Shown here: in pieces, positions 9,518 through 21,842 of the stretch
Position numbering within the stretch: the stretch's first letter is position 1
Layout: the number at the start of each line of letters is the position of its first letter
From: Bacillus sp. Marseille-Q3570
GTDB taxonomy: Bacteria > Bacillota > Bacilli > Bacillales > Fictibacillaceae
DNA: 64,000 bases
Direction of reading: 5' to 3'
Assembly: GCF_946151055.1 (NCBI RefSeq)
Contig: NZ_CAMGYZ010000007.1
Location: 186,001-250,000 of the forward strand
Program-made: the position numbers and the translations under genes
The notes under the pieces: generated by a model
The model's database searches: none
Seen by the model: only the letters and a program-made list of their open reading frames with translations
What the model was told of the DNA's origin: nothing

Positions 9518-10903
9518 TTAGTTAGAGTTATAGTTATGAGGTTGATGATCAGCATTCCCAAGTTGGTTCAGACGATTGACCAAACCGTATCCGAAGCTTG
9601 ATTGGCTGTTCGCAGGCCCAAACGATTCACCCTTCATATCGTACGCGGTCGAGCCATGTTCAGTGAAATCGAGCCCCTGGACTTCTTCTTCACGTGATAC
9701 TCGGATAGAAGAACGTAGCGTGATGAATTTCAAGCTCAAGAAAGTGAGTCCGAATGTCCAGGCGATTACAGCAAGAACTCCGATGCTTTGGACAACCAAG
9801 AGTGCTGTTCCGCCTCCATACAATAACCCGCCGTTGGTGGCGAATAATCCGACTGCAATCGTTCCCCAAATACCACAGAACCCATGGACCGCAATTGCGC
9901 CGACTGGATCATCGAGTTTTAATTTTTGGTCGATAAAAGGAACTGCCTCAATGAGAATGATGCCTGCAATGAACCCGATCGCGACAGCTCCGAAAAAGGA
10001 GACATCCGCTGTCCCTGCCGTAATCCCGACAAGACCTCCCAGTGCTCCGTTCAGAGTCAGAGTTGCGTCCATTTGCTTGAATTTTATATAAGAATAGATT
10101 GCGCTCGACACGATACCGGCCGATGCTGATAACAATGTCGTCGTAATGATCATCGGAACGAGGGCTGGGTCCGCCGCCAAACTGCTTCCGGCATTGAACC
10201 CGAACCATCCGAACCATAAAATGAAAACTCCTAAAGCCCCGAGTGGAATGTTGTGGCCAGGGATGACATTCACCGTCTTTTGATCATATTTACCGATCCT
10301 GCCTCCGAGTAATAAAACAGCGGCTAAAGCACCGGTGGCTCCAGTAAGGTGAACGACAGTCGATCCTGCGAAATCGATGAAACCTAATTCTGAAAGGAAA
10401 CCGCCGCCCCAGACCCAGTGCCCGACAACAGGGTAAATGAACATCACCATACAAACTGTGAGCATCAGGTAAGAGCTTAACTTCATCCGTTCAGCGACAG
10501 CTCCAGAAATGATCGTTGCGCAAGTCGCTGCAAACACCGCCTGGAAGACAAAGAATCCGATGTCGTTCTCAGCATTTTGCAGGAAAAAATATGAGCTGCC
10601 GACAAGTCCGCTTAACGAGTCGCCGAACATGATCCCGTAACCGATCGCAAAATAAATCAATGCACCAAGCGCCATAGTCAGGAAGTTTTTCATCAGGATG
10701 TTAAGTGCATTTTTCGCCCGTGTAAAGCCGGTTTCTACCATTGCAAAACCAGCATGCATGAAAAAGACGAGTAGTGTTGCGATCGCCACCCACATCATAT
10801 CCACTGACTGGACGACTGATGAGATTGATGGACCCTCTGCTCCATATGCGATTGTCGGTAAGCTGCTAAGTGCAAAAACCAATGGAAGTATTTTTTTCTT
10901 CAA
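9518..10903 (-). CDS. amt: Ammonium transporter (Amt/NrgA family)
   Basis: An integral membrane ammonium channel of 461 residues. An N-terminal signal-like segment is followed by about eleven hydrophobic helices. The family signatures are present: the FMHAGFAMVE helix, FAGSTVVHLTGATGAL, and the pore histidine region AVHGFCGIWGT. It imports ammonium when nitrogen is scarce. It lies 21 bp downstream of the PII gene on the same strand, so the two form one operon. The order PII-amt is reversed relative to B. subtilis nrgA-nrgB. A hydrophilic C-terminal tail of about 60 residues extends past the last helix. Confidence 0.93.
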   Translation of the reverse strand: MKKKILPLVFALSSLPTIAYGAEGPSISSVVQSVDMMWVAIATLLVFFMHAGFAMVETGFTRAKNALNILMKNFLTMALGALIYFAIGYGIMFGDSLSGLVGSSYFFLQNAENDIGFFVFQAVFAATCATIISGAVAERMKLSSYLMLTVCMVMFIYPVVGHWVWGGGFLSELGFIDFAGSTVVHLTGATGALAAVLLLGGRIGKYDQKTVNVIPGHNIPLGALGVFILWFGWFGFNAGSSLAADPALVPMIITTTLLSASAGIVSSAIYSYIKFKQMDATLTLNGALGGLVGITAGTADVSFFGAVAIGFIAGIILIEAVPFIDQKLKLDDPVGAIAVHGFCGIWGTIAVGLFATNGGLLYGGGTALLVVQSIGVLAVIAWTFGLTFLSLKFITLRSSIRVSREEEVQGLDFTEHGSTAYDMKGESFGPANSQSSFGYGLVNRLNQLGNADHQPHNYNSN

Positions 10904-10924
10904 GTTTGTTCAATCCTTTCGAAA

Positions 10925-11266
10925 TTATATGATTGCCTCTGTGCCATTTTCTCCGGTTCGTATCCGATAGACATCTTCAATAGAAGAAACAAAAATTTTC
11001 CCGTCGCCTACAGTTCCTGTTGAGCAAGAATCAATGATGACTTTGATGGTTTGTTCTTCAAGCGACTCACGTATGACCATTTCAACCTTCACTTTCGGCT
11101 CGAGCTGGAGTTCGAAAGGATTTCCTCTGAACACGCCTTTCTTTTTCCGTTGCTTTCCACAGCCCGCCGCCTCATACACAGTCAAGCCGTCAATTCCGAT
11201 TTCCAAAAGTTTCGCCCTAAGTTGCTGGAACTGTTCAGGCCTGATGATTGCCTCAACTTTCTTCAT
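10925..11266 (-). CDS. glnK: Nitrogen regulatory protein PII
   Basis: A PII signal-transduction protein of 113 residues. The N-terminus MKKVEAIIRPEQ is typical, the T-loop region (about 37-55) carries an unusually basic GKQRKKKG stretch, and the C-terminal signature TGTVGDGKIFV is intact. PII proteins bind ATP/ADP and 2-oxoglutarate, block the partner Amt channel and, in Bacillus, also contact TnrA. It is the first gene of the operon with amt. A GAAAGGAGAGG ribosome site precedes the ATG. The T-loop lacks the Tyr51 uridylylation site of enteric GlnB. Two TnrA boxes upstream indicate nitrogen control. Confidence 0.92.
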   Translation of the reverse strand: MKKVEAIIRPEQFQQLRAKLLEIGIDGLTVYEAAGCGKQRKKKGVFRGNPFELQLEPKVKVEMVIRESLEEQTIKVIIDSCSTGTVGDGKIFVSSIEDVYRIRTGENGTEAII

Positions 11267-11281
11267 TTGCCTCTCCTTTCA

Positions 11282-11298
11282 TGTCAGGAAACCTAACA
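11282..11298. promoter_or_regulatory. TnrA/GlnR box, proximal
   Basis: TGTCAGGAAACCTAACA is an exact match to the TnrA/GlnR consensus TGTNA-N7-TNACA. It lies only 15 bp before the PII start codon, within the presumed 5' untranslated region, a position better suited to repression. Confidence 0.82.
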
Positions 11299-11364
11299 TT
11301 ATATTTAGATTTATATTTAATAATAATATAAATTTTCAGAAAATCAAGGGTTATTTTGATTTAA

Positions 11365-11381
11365 TGTCAGAAAACCTAACA
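11365..11381. promoter_or_regulatory. TnrA/GlnR box, distal
   Basis: TGTCAGAAAACCTAACA is a second exact TGTNA-N7-TNACA match, 83 bp from the first and nearly identical to it. Between them, on the minus strand, lie a TTGATT -35-like hexamer (11342-11347) and an A+T-rich region with TATTAT near 11320-11325. The distal box would sit just upstream of that promoter, where TnrA normally activates. Confidence 0.82.
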
Positions 11382-11420
11382 TGAAAAGAGGCTGGGTCAT
11401 CTTTATCCAGGATGATTCAG

Positions 11421-11541
11421 GGATTTAGAGATAATTTAAAAGTTGTAGAGATATTTTAATAGTTGTAGAGATAAATAAGGAGTTGTGGAGATAAATTGAA
11501 ATTTGTGGTGTTTCTACGTTGAGTTGTAGAGATAATTTAAT
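11421..11541 (+). repeat. 20-bp tandem repeat upstream of the NERD gene
   Basis: Six units start at 11421, 11441, 11461, 11481, 11501 (degenerate) and 11522. The consensus is AGTTGTAGAGATAAWTTAAW. The period is exactly 20 bp except for one added base before the last unit. It fills the space between the glnK regulatory region and the NERD gene, and could be a direct-repeat operator, a bent DNA tract or an iteron-like array. Confidence 0.85.
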
Positions 11542-11636
11542 TTCTTATTATTCAGGTAAGAAAAATTTTATAGGATGAAGGAAAGTAAGTGTTTTAATAG
11601 AATTTTTATATAAAATTTCATTAAAGGAGTGTTTAA

Positions 11637-15803
<4,167 letters not shown>

Positions 15804-15825
15804 TCGAACAATAAACGAAAACTAA

Positions 15826-15941
15826 GGGACTGTCCAAAAGTGTCTGAGTCACTCCGCACTAAACAACATTTTGAGAATATTGTGGTTTCGAGCCAAAATG
15901 TTGTGTTGGAGGTGTCGGGCACTTTTCTTTTAGGGCAGTCC
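15826..15941 (+). repeat. Long inverted-repeat stem-loop between mdxE and mdxF
   Basis: The outer arms GGGACTGTCC (15826-15835) and GGGCAGTCC (15933-15941), each next to an AAAAGTG/CACTTTT stretch, enclose a perfect 10-bp inner stem ACAACATTTT / AAAATGTTGT (15863-15872, 15895-15904). It could act as an intra-operon attenuator or mRNA-stabilising hairpin. Its terminal GGACTGTCC-type repeats also resemble the ends of a small transposon relic. Confidence 0.7.
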
Positions 15942-16008
15942 TTTCTATTACTCTTTCAGGCGGAATTGTACTTAAGCCTGAAATGAGAAGAAAGGACAGG
16001 GGGCAAAT

Positions 16009-17295
16009 ATGATAGACACGAGCAAAACCAGTACCACCCATCGGAAAAAAGCATTATTGTTGTCCCTGATCCCAGGGATAGGGCAACTATACAATCGCCA
16101 ATATCTTAAAGCACTTGCATTCATCGTTTTGACGTTTTCATTTATCATCGCTTTCAAAGACTTGCTGAACATGGGGCTATGGGGAATTGTCACACTTGGG
16201 GAAGAGCTGCCGCGTGATCATTCCATTTTCCTGCTTGTAGAAGGGATCATTGCTGTCCTTGTCCTGGTGATCGGACTTTGTGTTTACGCACTTAATCTCT
16301 ATGACGCCCATACGAATGGGAAGAAACGCGATTTAGGAATTGCGCTTAATTCGATTCGGGAGCAGTACCGTAACGTCATCGATACCGGATTCCCGTATCT
16401 TATGTTGTCTCCGGGCTTTTTCTTACTTATATTCGTGGTGATTTTTCCAATCCTTTTCGTCATACTGCTTGCTTTTACAAACTACGATTTGTATCATTCA
16501 CCGCCAGCTAGGTTAGTAGATTGGGTTGGATTCCAGAACTTCATCGATATTTTCAAGTTGGATATCTGGCGTAGAACATTCATCAGTGTATTTTCCTGGA
16601 CAGTCATCTGGACATTCGTTGCCACTACCATACAAATCGCAATCGGAATTTTCCTGGCTGTTTTACTGAACCAAAAAGACTTGAAGTTCAAAAAGCTATT
16701 CAGAACGATCTTGATTTTACCATGGGCAATTCCAGCTTTCGTATCGATCCTTGTTTTTGCTGGAATGTTCAATGTCACTTTCGGGGCCATTAATAATGAC
16801 ATCCTTGCCTTATTCGGCATCGATCCGATTCCGTGGCAGACGGATCCATTCTGGGCAAAAATCGCTTTGATCATGATCCAGTCCTGGCTTGGATTCCCCT
16901 TCATTTTTGCGATGGTGACAGGTGTTCTCCAATCGATTCCGGAAGAATTGTATGAAGCTGCCACTGTTGATGGTGCTTCGATGCTGCAAAAATTCCGTAC
17001 GATAACATTGCCATTGATCCTTTATGCAATTGCACCAATTTTGATAACGCAGTATACGTTCAACTTCAATAACTTTAATGTCATCTTCCTTTTCAACGGG
17101 GGAGGTCCTCCGATGGCCGGACAGACGGCTGGTTCGACCGACATTCTGATCTCATGGATTTACAGCCTGACATTAGAGTCAAAACAATATGCGAAGGCGG
17201 CTGCTATCACGATGATCTTATCATTGATCGTCATTTCAGTAGCATTATGGCAGTTTAGAAGAACGAAATCTTTTAAAGAGGAGGATATGATGTAA
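16009..17295 (+). CDS. mdxF: Maltodextrin ABC transporter permease (MdxF-like)
   Basis: A membrane subunit of 428 residues. Two extra N-terminal hydrophobic segments (about 25-95), with the PGIGQLYNRQ loop typical of MdxF, precede a six-helix MalF-like core. The EAA loop EELYEAATVDGAS (about residues 309-321) contacts the ATPase. It passes maltodextrins from the binding lipoprotein across the membrane. The gene lies 205 bp after mdxE, separated by a large stem-loop, and one base before mdxG, so F and G are translationally close. The ribosome site AGGGGGC lies a few bases before the ATG. Confidence 0.9.
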   Translation: MIDTSKTSTTHRKKALLLSLIPGIGQLYNRQYLKALAFIVLTFSFIIAFKDLLNMGLWGIVTLGEELPRDHSIFLLVEGIIAVLVLVIGLCVYALNLYDAHTNGKKRDLGIALNSIREQYRNVIDTGFPYLMLSPGFFLLIFVVIFPILFVILLAFTNYDLYHSPPARLVDWVGFQNFIDIFKLDIWRRTFISVFSWTVIWTFVATTIQIAIGIFLAVLLNQKDLKFKKLFRTILILPWAIPAFVSILVFAGMFNVTFGAINNDILALFGIDPIPWQTDPFWAKIALIMIQSWLGFPFIFAMVTGVLQSIPEELYEAATVDGASMLQKFRTITLPLILYAIAPILITQYTFNFNNFNVIFLFNGGGPPMAGQTAGSTDILISWIYSLTLESKQYAKAAAITMILSLIVISVALWQFRRTKSFKEEDMM

Positions 17296-17296
17296 A

Positions 17297-18139
17297 ATGA
17301 GCATGAAAAAACAAAAGCTTATTCGTCTCACAATGTCATATATAGCAATATTCATTGCTATTGCCATTGTCATCTATCCCGTCCTATGGATTGTCGGTTC
17401 TTCTTTCAATCCAGGAAACAGTCTGTCAGGGTCGACGATCATCCCGAAAAATGCATCATTGAAGCATTACCAGGAGTTGTTCGATCTAAGTTCAAGCAAT
17501 TATCTGTACTGGTATTGGAACACGTTGAAAATCTGTATCATCACGATGGTTCTTTCTGTAACGATGATCGCTTTGATGGGTTATTCTTTTTCAAGATATC
17601 GATTCATTGGTCGGAAGAATGGTTTGATGACGTTCTTGATCCTGCAGATGATCCCGAACTTCGCCGCATTGATCGCGATTTATGTACTCGCAGTACAAAC
17701 GAAGCTGATCGATACACACCTGGCTTTGATTCTGCTTTATACTGGCGGATTGCTGCCGATGAATACATGGCTTGCTAAGGGGTACTTCGATACGATTCCG
17801 AAGGAGCTTGATGAATCAGCACGCATAGATGGTGCCGGACATTTCCGGATCTTCTGGCAGATCATCCTGCCGCTTGCCAAACCAATTCTTGCCGTTATTG
17901 CATTGTTCAGTTTCATCACACCTTTCGCTGACTTCATCCTTGCAAAGGTGATCCTGCGTAGCGAAGAAAAATATACACTTGCAGTCGGGCTGTACAATCT
18001 GGTTGCAAAGAAATTCGGTGGGGAATTCACAGAATTTGCAGCCGGAGCGGTGTTGATTGCGATACCGATTTCATTATTGTTCTTGTCCCTACAGCGTTAC
18101 CTCATTTCAGGTTTGACTGCAGGAGGAACGAAAGGGTAA
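17297..18139 (+). CDS. mdxG: Maltodextrin ABC transporter permease (MdxG-like)
   Basis: The MalG-type partner permease of 280 residues, with six predicted membrane helices. The EAA motif PKELDESARIDGAG (about residues 169-182) is intact. The N-terminal periplasmic-equivalent loop contains the NPGNSLSGS segment typical of this family. It pairs with the MdxF-like protein to form the channel. The start ATG at 17297 lies one base after the mdxF stop, and the ribosome site (AGAGGAGG) is inside the end of mdxF. The LacI-type regulator gene follows 90 bp downstream behind its own weak promoter. Confidence 0.9.
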   Translation: MSMKKQKLIRLTMSYIAIFIAIAIVIYPVLWIVGSSFNPGNSLSGSTIIPKNASLKHYQELFDLSSSNYLYWYWNTLKICIITMVLSVTMIALMGYSFSRYRFIGRKNGLMTFLILQMIPNFAALIAIYVLAVQTKLIDTHLALILLYTGGLLPMNTWLAKGYFDTIPKELDESARIDGAGHFRIFWQIILPLAKPILAVIALFSFITPFADFILAKVILRSEEKYTLAVGLYNLVAKKFGGEFTEFAAGAVLIAIPISLLFLSLQRYLISGLTAGGTKG

Positions 18140-18181
18140 AAAAATTTACCAAAATTAGATTAAAGAACACGAAACTTAGCT

Positions 18182-18221
18182 TATAATGGTACTATAGAAC
18201 CAGAAAGAAACGGATAGGGGG
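18182..18221 (+). promoter_or_regulatory. Putative -10 and ribosome site of the lacI-type gene
   Basis: TATAAT (18182-18187) lies 42 bp before the TTG start codon. The -35 is poor (TTAAAG-like near 18161). GGATAGGGGG (18212-18221) supplies the ribosome site and decides the TTG start. It suggests the regulator can be expressed apart from the transporter. Confidence 0.45.
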
Positions 18222-18229
18222 AAGCAGAC

Positions 18230-19258
18230 TTGGCTGTAACAATTAAAGATGTAGCAAAACTTGCGAATGTTGCTCCCTCGACAGTATCCCGTGTCGTAGC
18301 GAACAACCCGAGGATCAGCGAAGAGACGAAGAGAAAAGTCCGCGAAGCAATGGATTATTTAGGTTATCACCCGAACTTCACTGCTCGTAGTCTTGCAAAC
18401 CGAAGTTCACGAGCGCTCGGTCTTGTAATGCCGAGTTCCGCAGAGAAGGCGTTCCAAAACCCATTCTTCCCAGAGGTGTTGCGCGGGATCAGTACGAAGG
18501 CACATGAAAAAGAATACACCTTGCTCATGTCAACCGGCACGACAGAAGAGGAAATCTATCGTGCCGTCGTCGGTATGGTCCAGGGAAGAAGAGTAGATGG
18601 AATCGTCCTTTTATACTCTCGTGTGGATGATCGTATCATGAACTATTTGTACGAGCAGGAATTTCCGTTCACTGTTATTGGGAAACCTTATAAAAACGAT
18701 GATCTCATCAATCATGTCGATAACGATAACTTTCGGGCAGCCAAAGAAATGACCGAACACCATATCGAAAAAGGGCATGAACGGATTGGATTTGTCGGGG
18801 GGAGTCTCAACCTGGTCGTAACGACTGACCGGTTGTTAGGATATGAAAAAGCGTTACAGAACGCTAAGATCCCTTATCGGGAAGACTACGTCATCCATGC
18901 TGATTTTGCGCTAGAAGATGGTCAGAAGGCAGTTTCCGAATTGATGTCACTTGAGGTACCACCTACTGCCTTAGTGGTGACGGATGATCTTATGGCACTT
19001 GGCGTTTTGAGGATGCTTGACGATATGGGAATGAACGTTCCAGAGGACGTCTCTGTCTCCAGCTTCAACAACGCAATGATTGCGGAGCTTTCTACACCCG
19101 CTTTGACATCAGTTGACATCAATATCTATGAATTAGGTTATCAAGCGGTGGACGCACTTCTCCAATCGCTTGTAAAACCGGATACACCCGCTAAAAAGGT
19201 GAAAATCAAACATGAAATCATCATCAGGCAGTCAAGCTGCGGTGTTAGAAGTAAATAA
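18230..19258 (+). CDS. LacI-family transcriptional regulator of the maltodextrin locus (MdxR/MalR-like)
   Basis: A repressor of 342 residues. The N-terminal LacI helix-turn-helix (residues 3-25, IKDVAKLANVAPSTVSRV) is followed by the hinge helix with ARSLANRSS, then a periplasmic-binding-protein-like effector domain. It starts with TTG at 18230, behind a GGATAGGGGG site. As last gene of the importer cluster it most likely senses maltose or maltodextrin and binds the two palindromic operators at 14434-14447 and 14485-14498, whose central CG and flanks fit a LacI-family site. An Rho-independent terminator follows. Its specific ligand is inferred from context. Confidence 0.87.
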   Translation: MAVTIKDVAKLANVAPSTVSRVVANNPRISEETKRKVREAMDYLGYHPNFTARSLANRSSRALGLVMPSSAEKAFQNPFFPEVLRGISTKAHEKEYTLLMSTGTTEEEIYRAVVGMVQGRRVDGIVLLYSRVDDRIMNYLYEQEFPFTVIGKPYKNDDLINHVDNDNFRAAKEMTEHHIEKGHERIGFVGGSLNLVVTTDRLLGYEKALQNAKIPYREDYVIHADFALEDGQKAVSELMSLEVPPTALVVTDDLMALGVLRMLDDMGMNVPEDVSVSSFNNAMIAELSTPALTSVDINIYELGYQAVDALLQSLVKPDTPAKKVKIKHEIIIRQSSCGVRSK

Positions 19259-19277
19259 ATTCTTACAATTATTGTTG

Positions 19278-19310
19278 AAAGAGTTCACTAAAGTGAGCTC
19301 TTTTTGTTTT
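19278..19310 (+). terminator. Terminator of the maltodextrin operon
   Basis: The stem GAGTTCACT / AGTGAGCTC (19281-19300), extended by AAA/TTT, is followed by a T-rich tract. Confidence 0.85.
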
Positions 19311-19487
19311 GATGAGGTAGCAGAAAATTCAAGGATGTTTGTGCGCATTTCAAGTGTAGCTTGAGTAAATTCGAATTTCACTTCTTAGAACCTGTCTCCT
19401 TTTTCATGGAGGACTTTCTCAGGTCTTTATGGAATGTTTAGTGTAGATAGAAGGATGTCAGTAGGTTCTGCACAGGGAGGTTACACA

Positions 19488-20438
19488 ATGTCACACATAA
19501 AAGATTTCCCATTTCCGTTCACCAATGATCACTATGCATACTCGAATAATTCTGTCCTGTTGGATCCAACGAAAACCGTATCGATCACGGATGATTATAA
19601 AAAAGAAATAGAGCTGAAAAGGAATTTGCTGCAGGAAAACCACAAGCGATGTTTTCGCTCTCTTCCGATTTCAGTGGAGTCTCAATGGGAGACAATGCTG
19701 GTTATTTTCAATGAACTGGCTACCCATTCACCAGATCAGTTCAACTTTCAAAAAAGAGGGAATGAGTGCTTATTCCAAAATCATCTCTTGGAAGAAGAAG
19801 AGTCATTCATTTTCCGTGATTCCTCATCAATTGAATTCGAACCGCTGGACGTGGCTGGTAGACATGTCCAGGAAGACTTGATCATAATGGGTGATCGACA
19901 TGATGGACTTTACATGGAAGCAGGTCAATTATGTTTTCCGTCGAATTGGTCACTCACATTTGTACAAGGAATGGAGTTCAAATCAATTCACACGCCAGTG
20001 CCTGAAATCCAAAAGGACGGATTCATCAATAAGGTGGAACGGTTCATTTCGAAAATCCGCCCCGGGGCTGCCTGGGAAAGGAAGAACTGGTCGATCACAG
20101 TCACCAACAAGCTTGATACGCCTTTAGAGACTTATTCAGATTGGGGAAAGCATCGGAAGGATGTCACAGCTGAGAATGCTGGCGAGTTGATTAACCTGCG
20201 AGTGGAAGTACAAAGACTGCTCAGGCTGCCAATGAATCATGATGTCCTTTTTACGATCCATACGTACCTGCTGCCCCTCGAAAAATTGATCGAAAACGAA
20301 GATTGGCTCAAAATCTTCTATAGCAACATCAAGACGCTTCCTGAAAATATTACGGAATACAAAGGCATTTTGAATTATCGTGAAGAATTGCTCCGTTTTC
20401 TTGAGGCACATTTAGGAAAAGAGCGGATTGATCGATGA
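19488..20438 (+). CDS. Heme-dependent oxidative N-demethylase (DUF3445 family)
   Basis: A 316-residue cytosolic protein of the DUF3445 family, whose members are heme-dependent oxidative N-demethylases that remove methyl groups from secondary or tertiary amines such as dimethylamine. I recognise it from family features: FPFPFTNDHYAY at the N-terminus, the PLDVAGRHVQEDL segment, LCFPSNWSL and IHTPVPEIQ in the centre, and the LRVEVQRLLRLP helix. ATG 19488 is chosen over the upstream in-frame start because GGGAGGT lies 7 bp before it. The next gene overlaps its stop by 4 bp, and a flavin/iron-sulfur reductase follows. Together they form a compact demethylase operon. The physiological amine is unknown. 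Confidence 0.8.
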   Translation: MSHIKDFPFPFTNDHYAYSNNSVLLDPTKTVSITDDYKKEIELKRNLLQENHKRCFRSLPISVESQWETMLVIFNELATHSPDQFNFQKRGNECLFQNHLLEEEESFIFRDSSSIEFEPLDVAGRHVQEDLIIMGDRHDGLYMEAGQLCFPSNWSLTFVQGMEFKSIHTPVPEIQKDGFINKVERFISKIRPGAAWERKNWSITVTNKLDTPLETYSDWGKHRKDVTAENAGELINLRVEVQRLLRLPMNHDVLFTIHTYLLPLEKLIENEDWLKIFYSNIKTLPENITEYKGILNYREELLRFLEAHLGKERIDR

Positions 20439-20860
20439 AACACATTTTGATTTTAACTAAAAAGCAATACATCCGAGAGGCGGAAGCGAGACAAAAAGAT
20501 TACCAGGACAGCCACCACAACACTGAAATAAAAGTGCTGAGACGGATAGACGATGACGAGGAAATCAGATTGATATTGGAAAACCGACCCATAGGTACAC
20601 TTTTAATCATTATAACGGACGACGCAATAGCGGGCTTAATCCGTAAAGCTGCCTTTAAGGAAGGGTTCTCTCAATCGGATGTGTTGATTGAATCCATAAA
20701 TCACGAAAGAATCAGGGTTTTCTGTTCCCAGTGTCATGAAATCAATATGGTAAATAACCTTGGAGATTCCTTTGAATGTAAAGAGTGTGGTCAGCTCCTA
20801 CAACCTTCAGAACACTACTCGACGTATCACCGTTCTTATCTCGGGTATCCGGTACTGTGA
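20435..20860 (+). CDS. DmmA-like accessory subunit with C-terminal zinc ribbon
   Basis: A 141-residue protein that overlaps the upstream DUF3445 gene by ATGA, implying translational coupling. The N-terminal part (1-90) looks like a small alpha/beta domain. The C-terminal part has two CxxC pairs (Cys97/Cys100 and Cys115/Cys118), a probable zinc or iron-binding ribbon. Position and motif match the DmmA-type subunit of dimethylamine monooxygenase, which accompanies a DUF3445 protein and a PDR-type reductase in methylamine-using bacteria. Its biochemical role there is poorly defined, and assignment rests mainly on operon context. Confidence 0.68.
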   Translation: MKHILILTKKQYIREAEARQKDYQDSHHNTEIKVLRRIDDDEEIRLILENRPIGTLLIIITDDAIAGLIRKAAFKEGFSQSDVLIESINHERIRVFCSQCHEINMVNNLGDSFECKECGQLLQPSEHYSTYHRSYLGYPVL

Positions 20861-20879
20861 CATAAAAAGGATGGAAAAG

Positions 20880-21821
20880 ATGAAACAAACAATGCCATTG
20901 ACTGTAGAAAAAATTGAAAAAGAAACAGATACAATCACTACGTTCACTCTTACATCTGGTGACCTCTTGTTGCCCCACTTCGGAGCAGGAGCACATATTA
21001 CAGTTCACTTGCCAGTGGGAAGGCGACAATACTCGCTTGTAAACAACCCACTTGAGATGAATAATGAATATAGAATTGCTGTAAAAAGAATCAGTGATCA
21101 ACATGGGGGTTCTGGCTTTATGCATGAATGTGTCAGAGAGGGAGACACATTGACTGTATCCACCCCGGATAATTTCTTTCCGTTACAGACAGAAGCAAAG
21201 CATCATGTCTTCTTTGCTGGCGGGATAGGGATCACCCCGTTCATGTCCATGATGGCGTACCTGAAGCAAATTGGGCAAAGCTTTGAGCTTCACTATGCTG
21301 CACAGAGTGAAAGGGATTGTGCATTTTATCGTCATATCCAACATCATTATCAAGAAGCAGTGTCCTGTTACTTCATGGATAGGGAAGAGAAAACCAAAAG
21401 ATTGCAACAGGCAATGCAAAACAGAACAATGGGAACGCATATGTACATATGCGGACCACGAGCTTTCATGAACATGCTGGTCGATCATGCCCATGAACTT
21501 GGCTATCCACATAGATTCATTCATGAGGAGCGGTTCCAACCAGCCTCTGTAATTGAAAACCCACAGCCTTTTTCCGTAACCATCACCAGGGCAGAAAAGA
21601 CCTTCCAGGTAAAGAGCGATGAAACCTTATTGGATGTCCTCCATGAACATAGAATCGACGTCCCTTTTAATTGCCGGATGGGTGTTTGTGGAACATGTGA
21701 AGTGAGAGTGGAAGCAGGAGAAATCCTTCATTGTGAATCTTTTCTGACTGAGGAAGAAAAGAAGGATAAAATGCTTACCTGTGTTTCTCGGGGAATCGAC
21801 CATATCAAACTTGACCTCTGA
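20880..21821 (+). CDS. PDR/VanB-type flavin oxidoreductase with C-terminal [2Fe-2S] domain (DmmB-like)
   Basis: A 313-residue electron-transfer protein. In order: a ferredoxin-reductase-type flavin domain (RQYSLVNNP, residues 49-57), an NAD(P)H domain (FAGGIGITPFMSM, about 112-124, and YICGPRAFM) and a plant-type ferredoxin domain with Cys265, Cys270, Cys273 and Cys301 as cluster ligands. It passes electrons from NAD(P)H to the heme demethylase of the first gene. ATG 20880 is preferred because AGGATGG lies 6 bp upstream, while in-frame ATGs further upstream overlap the preceding gene or lack spacing. It ends the operon, 21 bp from the convergent ligase/polymerase gene. Confidence 0.87.
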   Translation: MKQTMPLTVEKIEKETDTITTFTLTSGDLLLPHFGAGAHITVHLPVGRRQYSLVNNPLEMNNEYRIAVKRISDQHGGSGFMHECVREGDTLTVSTPDNFFPLQTEAKHHVFFAGGIGITPFMSMMAYLKQIGQSFELHYAAQSERDCAFYRHIQHHYQEAVSCYFMDREEKTKRLQQAMQNRTMGTHMYICGPRAFMNMLVDHAHELGYPHRFIHEERFQPASVIENPQPFSVTITRAEKTFQVKSDETLLDVLHEHRIDVPFNCRMGVCGTCEVRVEAGEILHCESFLTEEEKKDKMLTCVSRGIDHIKLDL

Positions 21822-21842
21822 GGAAGAAGGTTAAACAGGTAA

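Noticed and set aside
9576-10091. Plus-strand ORF of 171 codons inside amt
   Set aside because: Antisense of the ammonium transporter gene; Pro/Arg/Ser-rich and without support.
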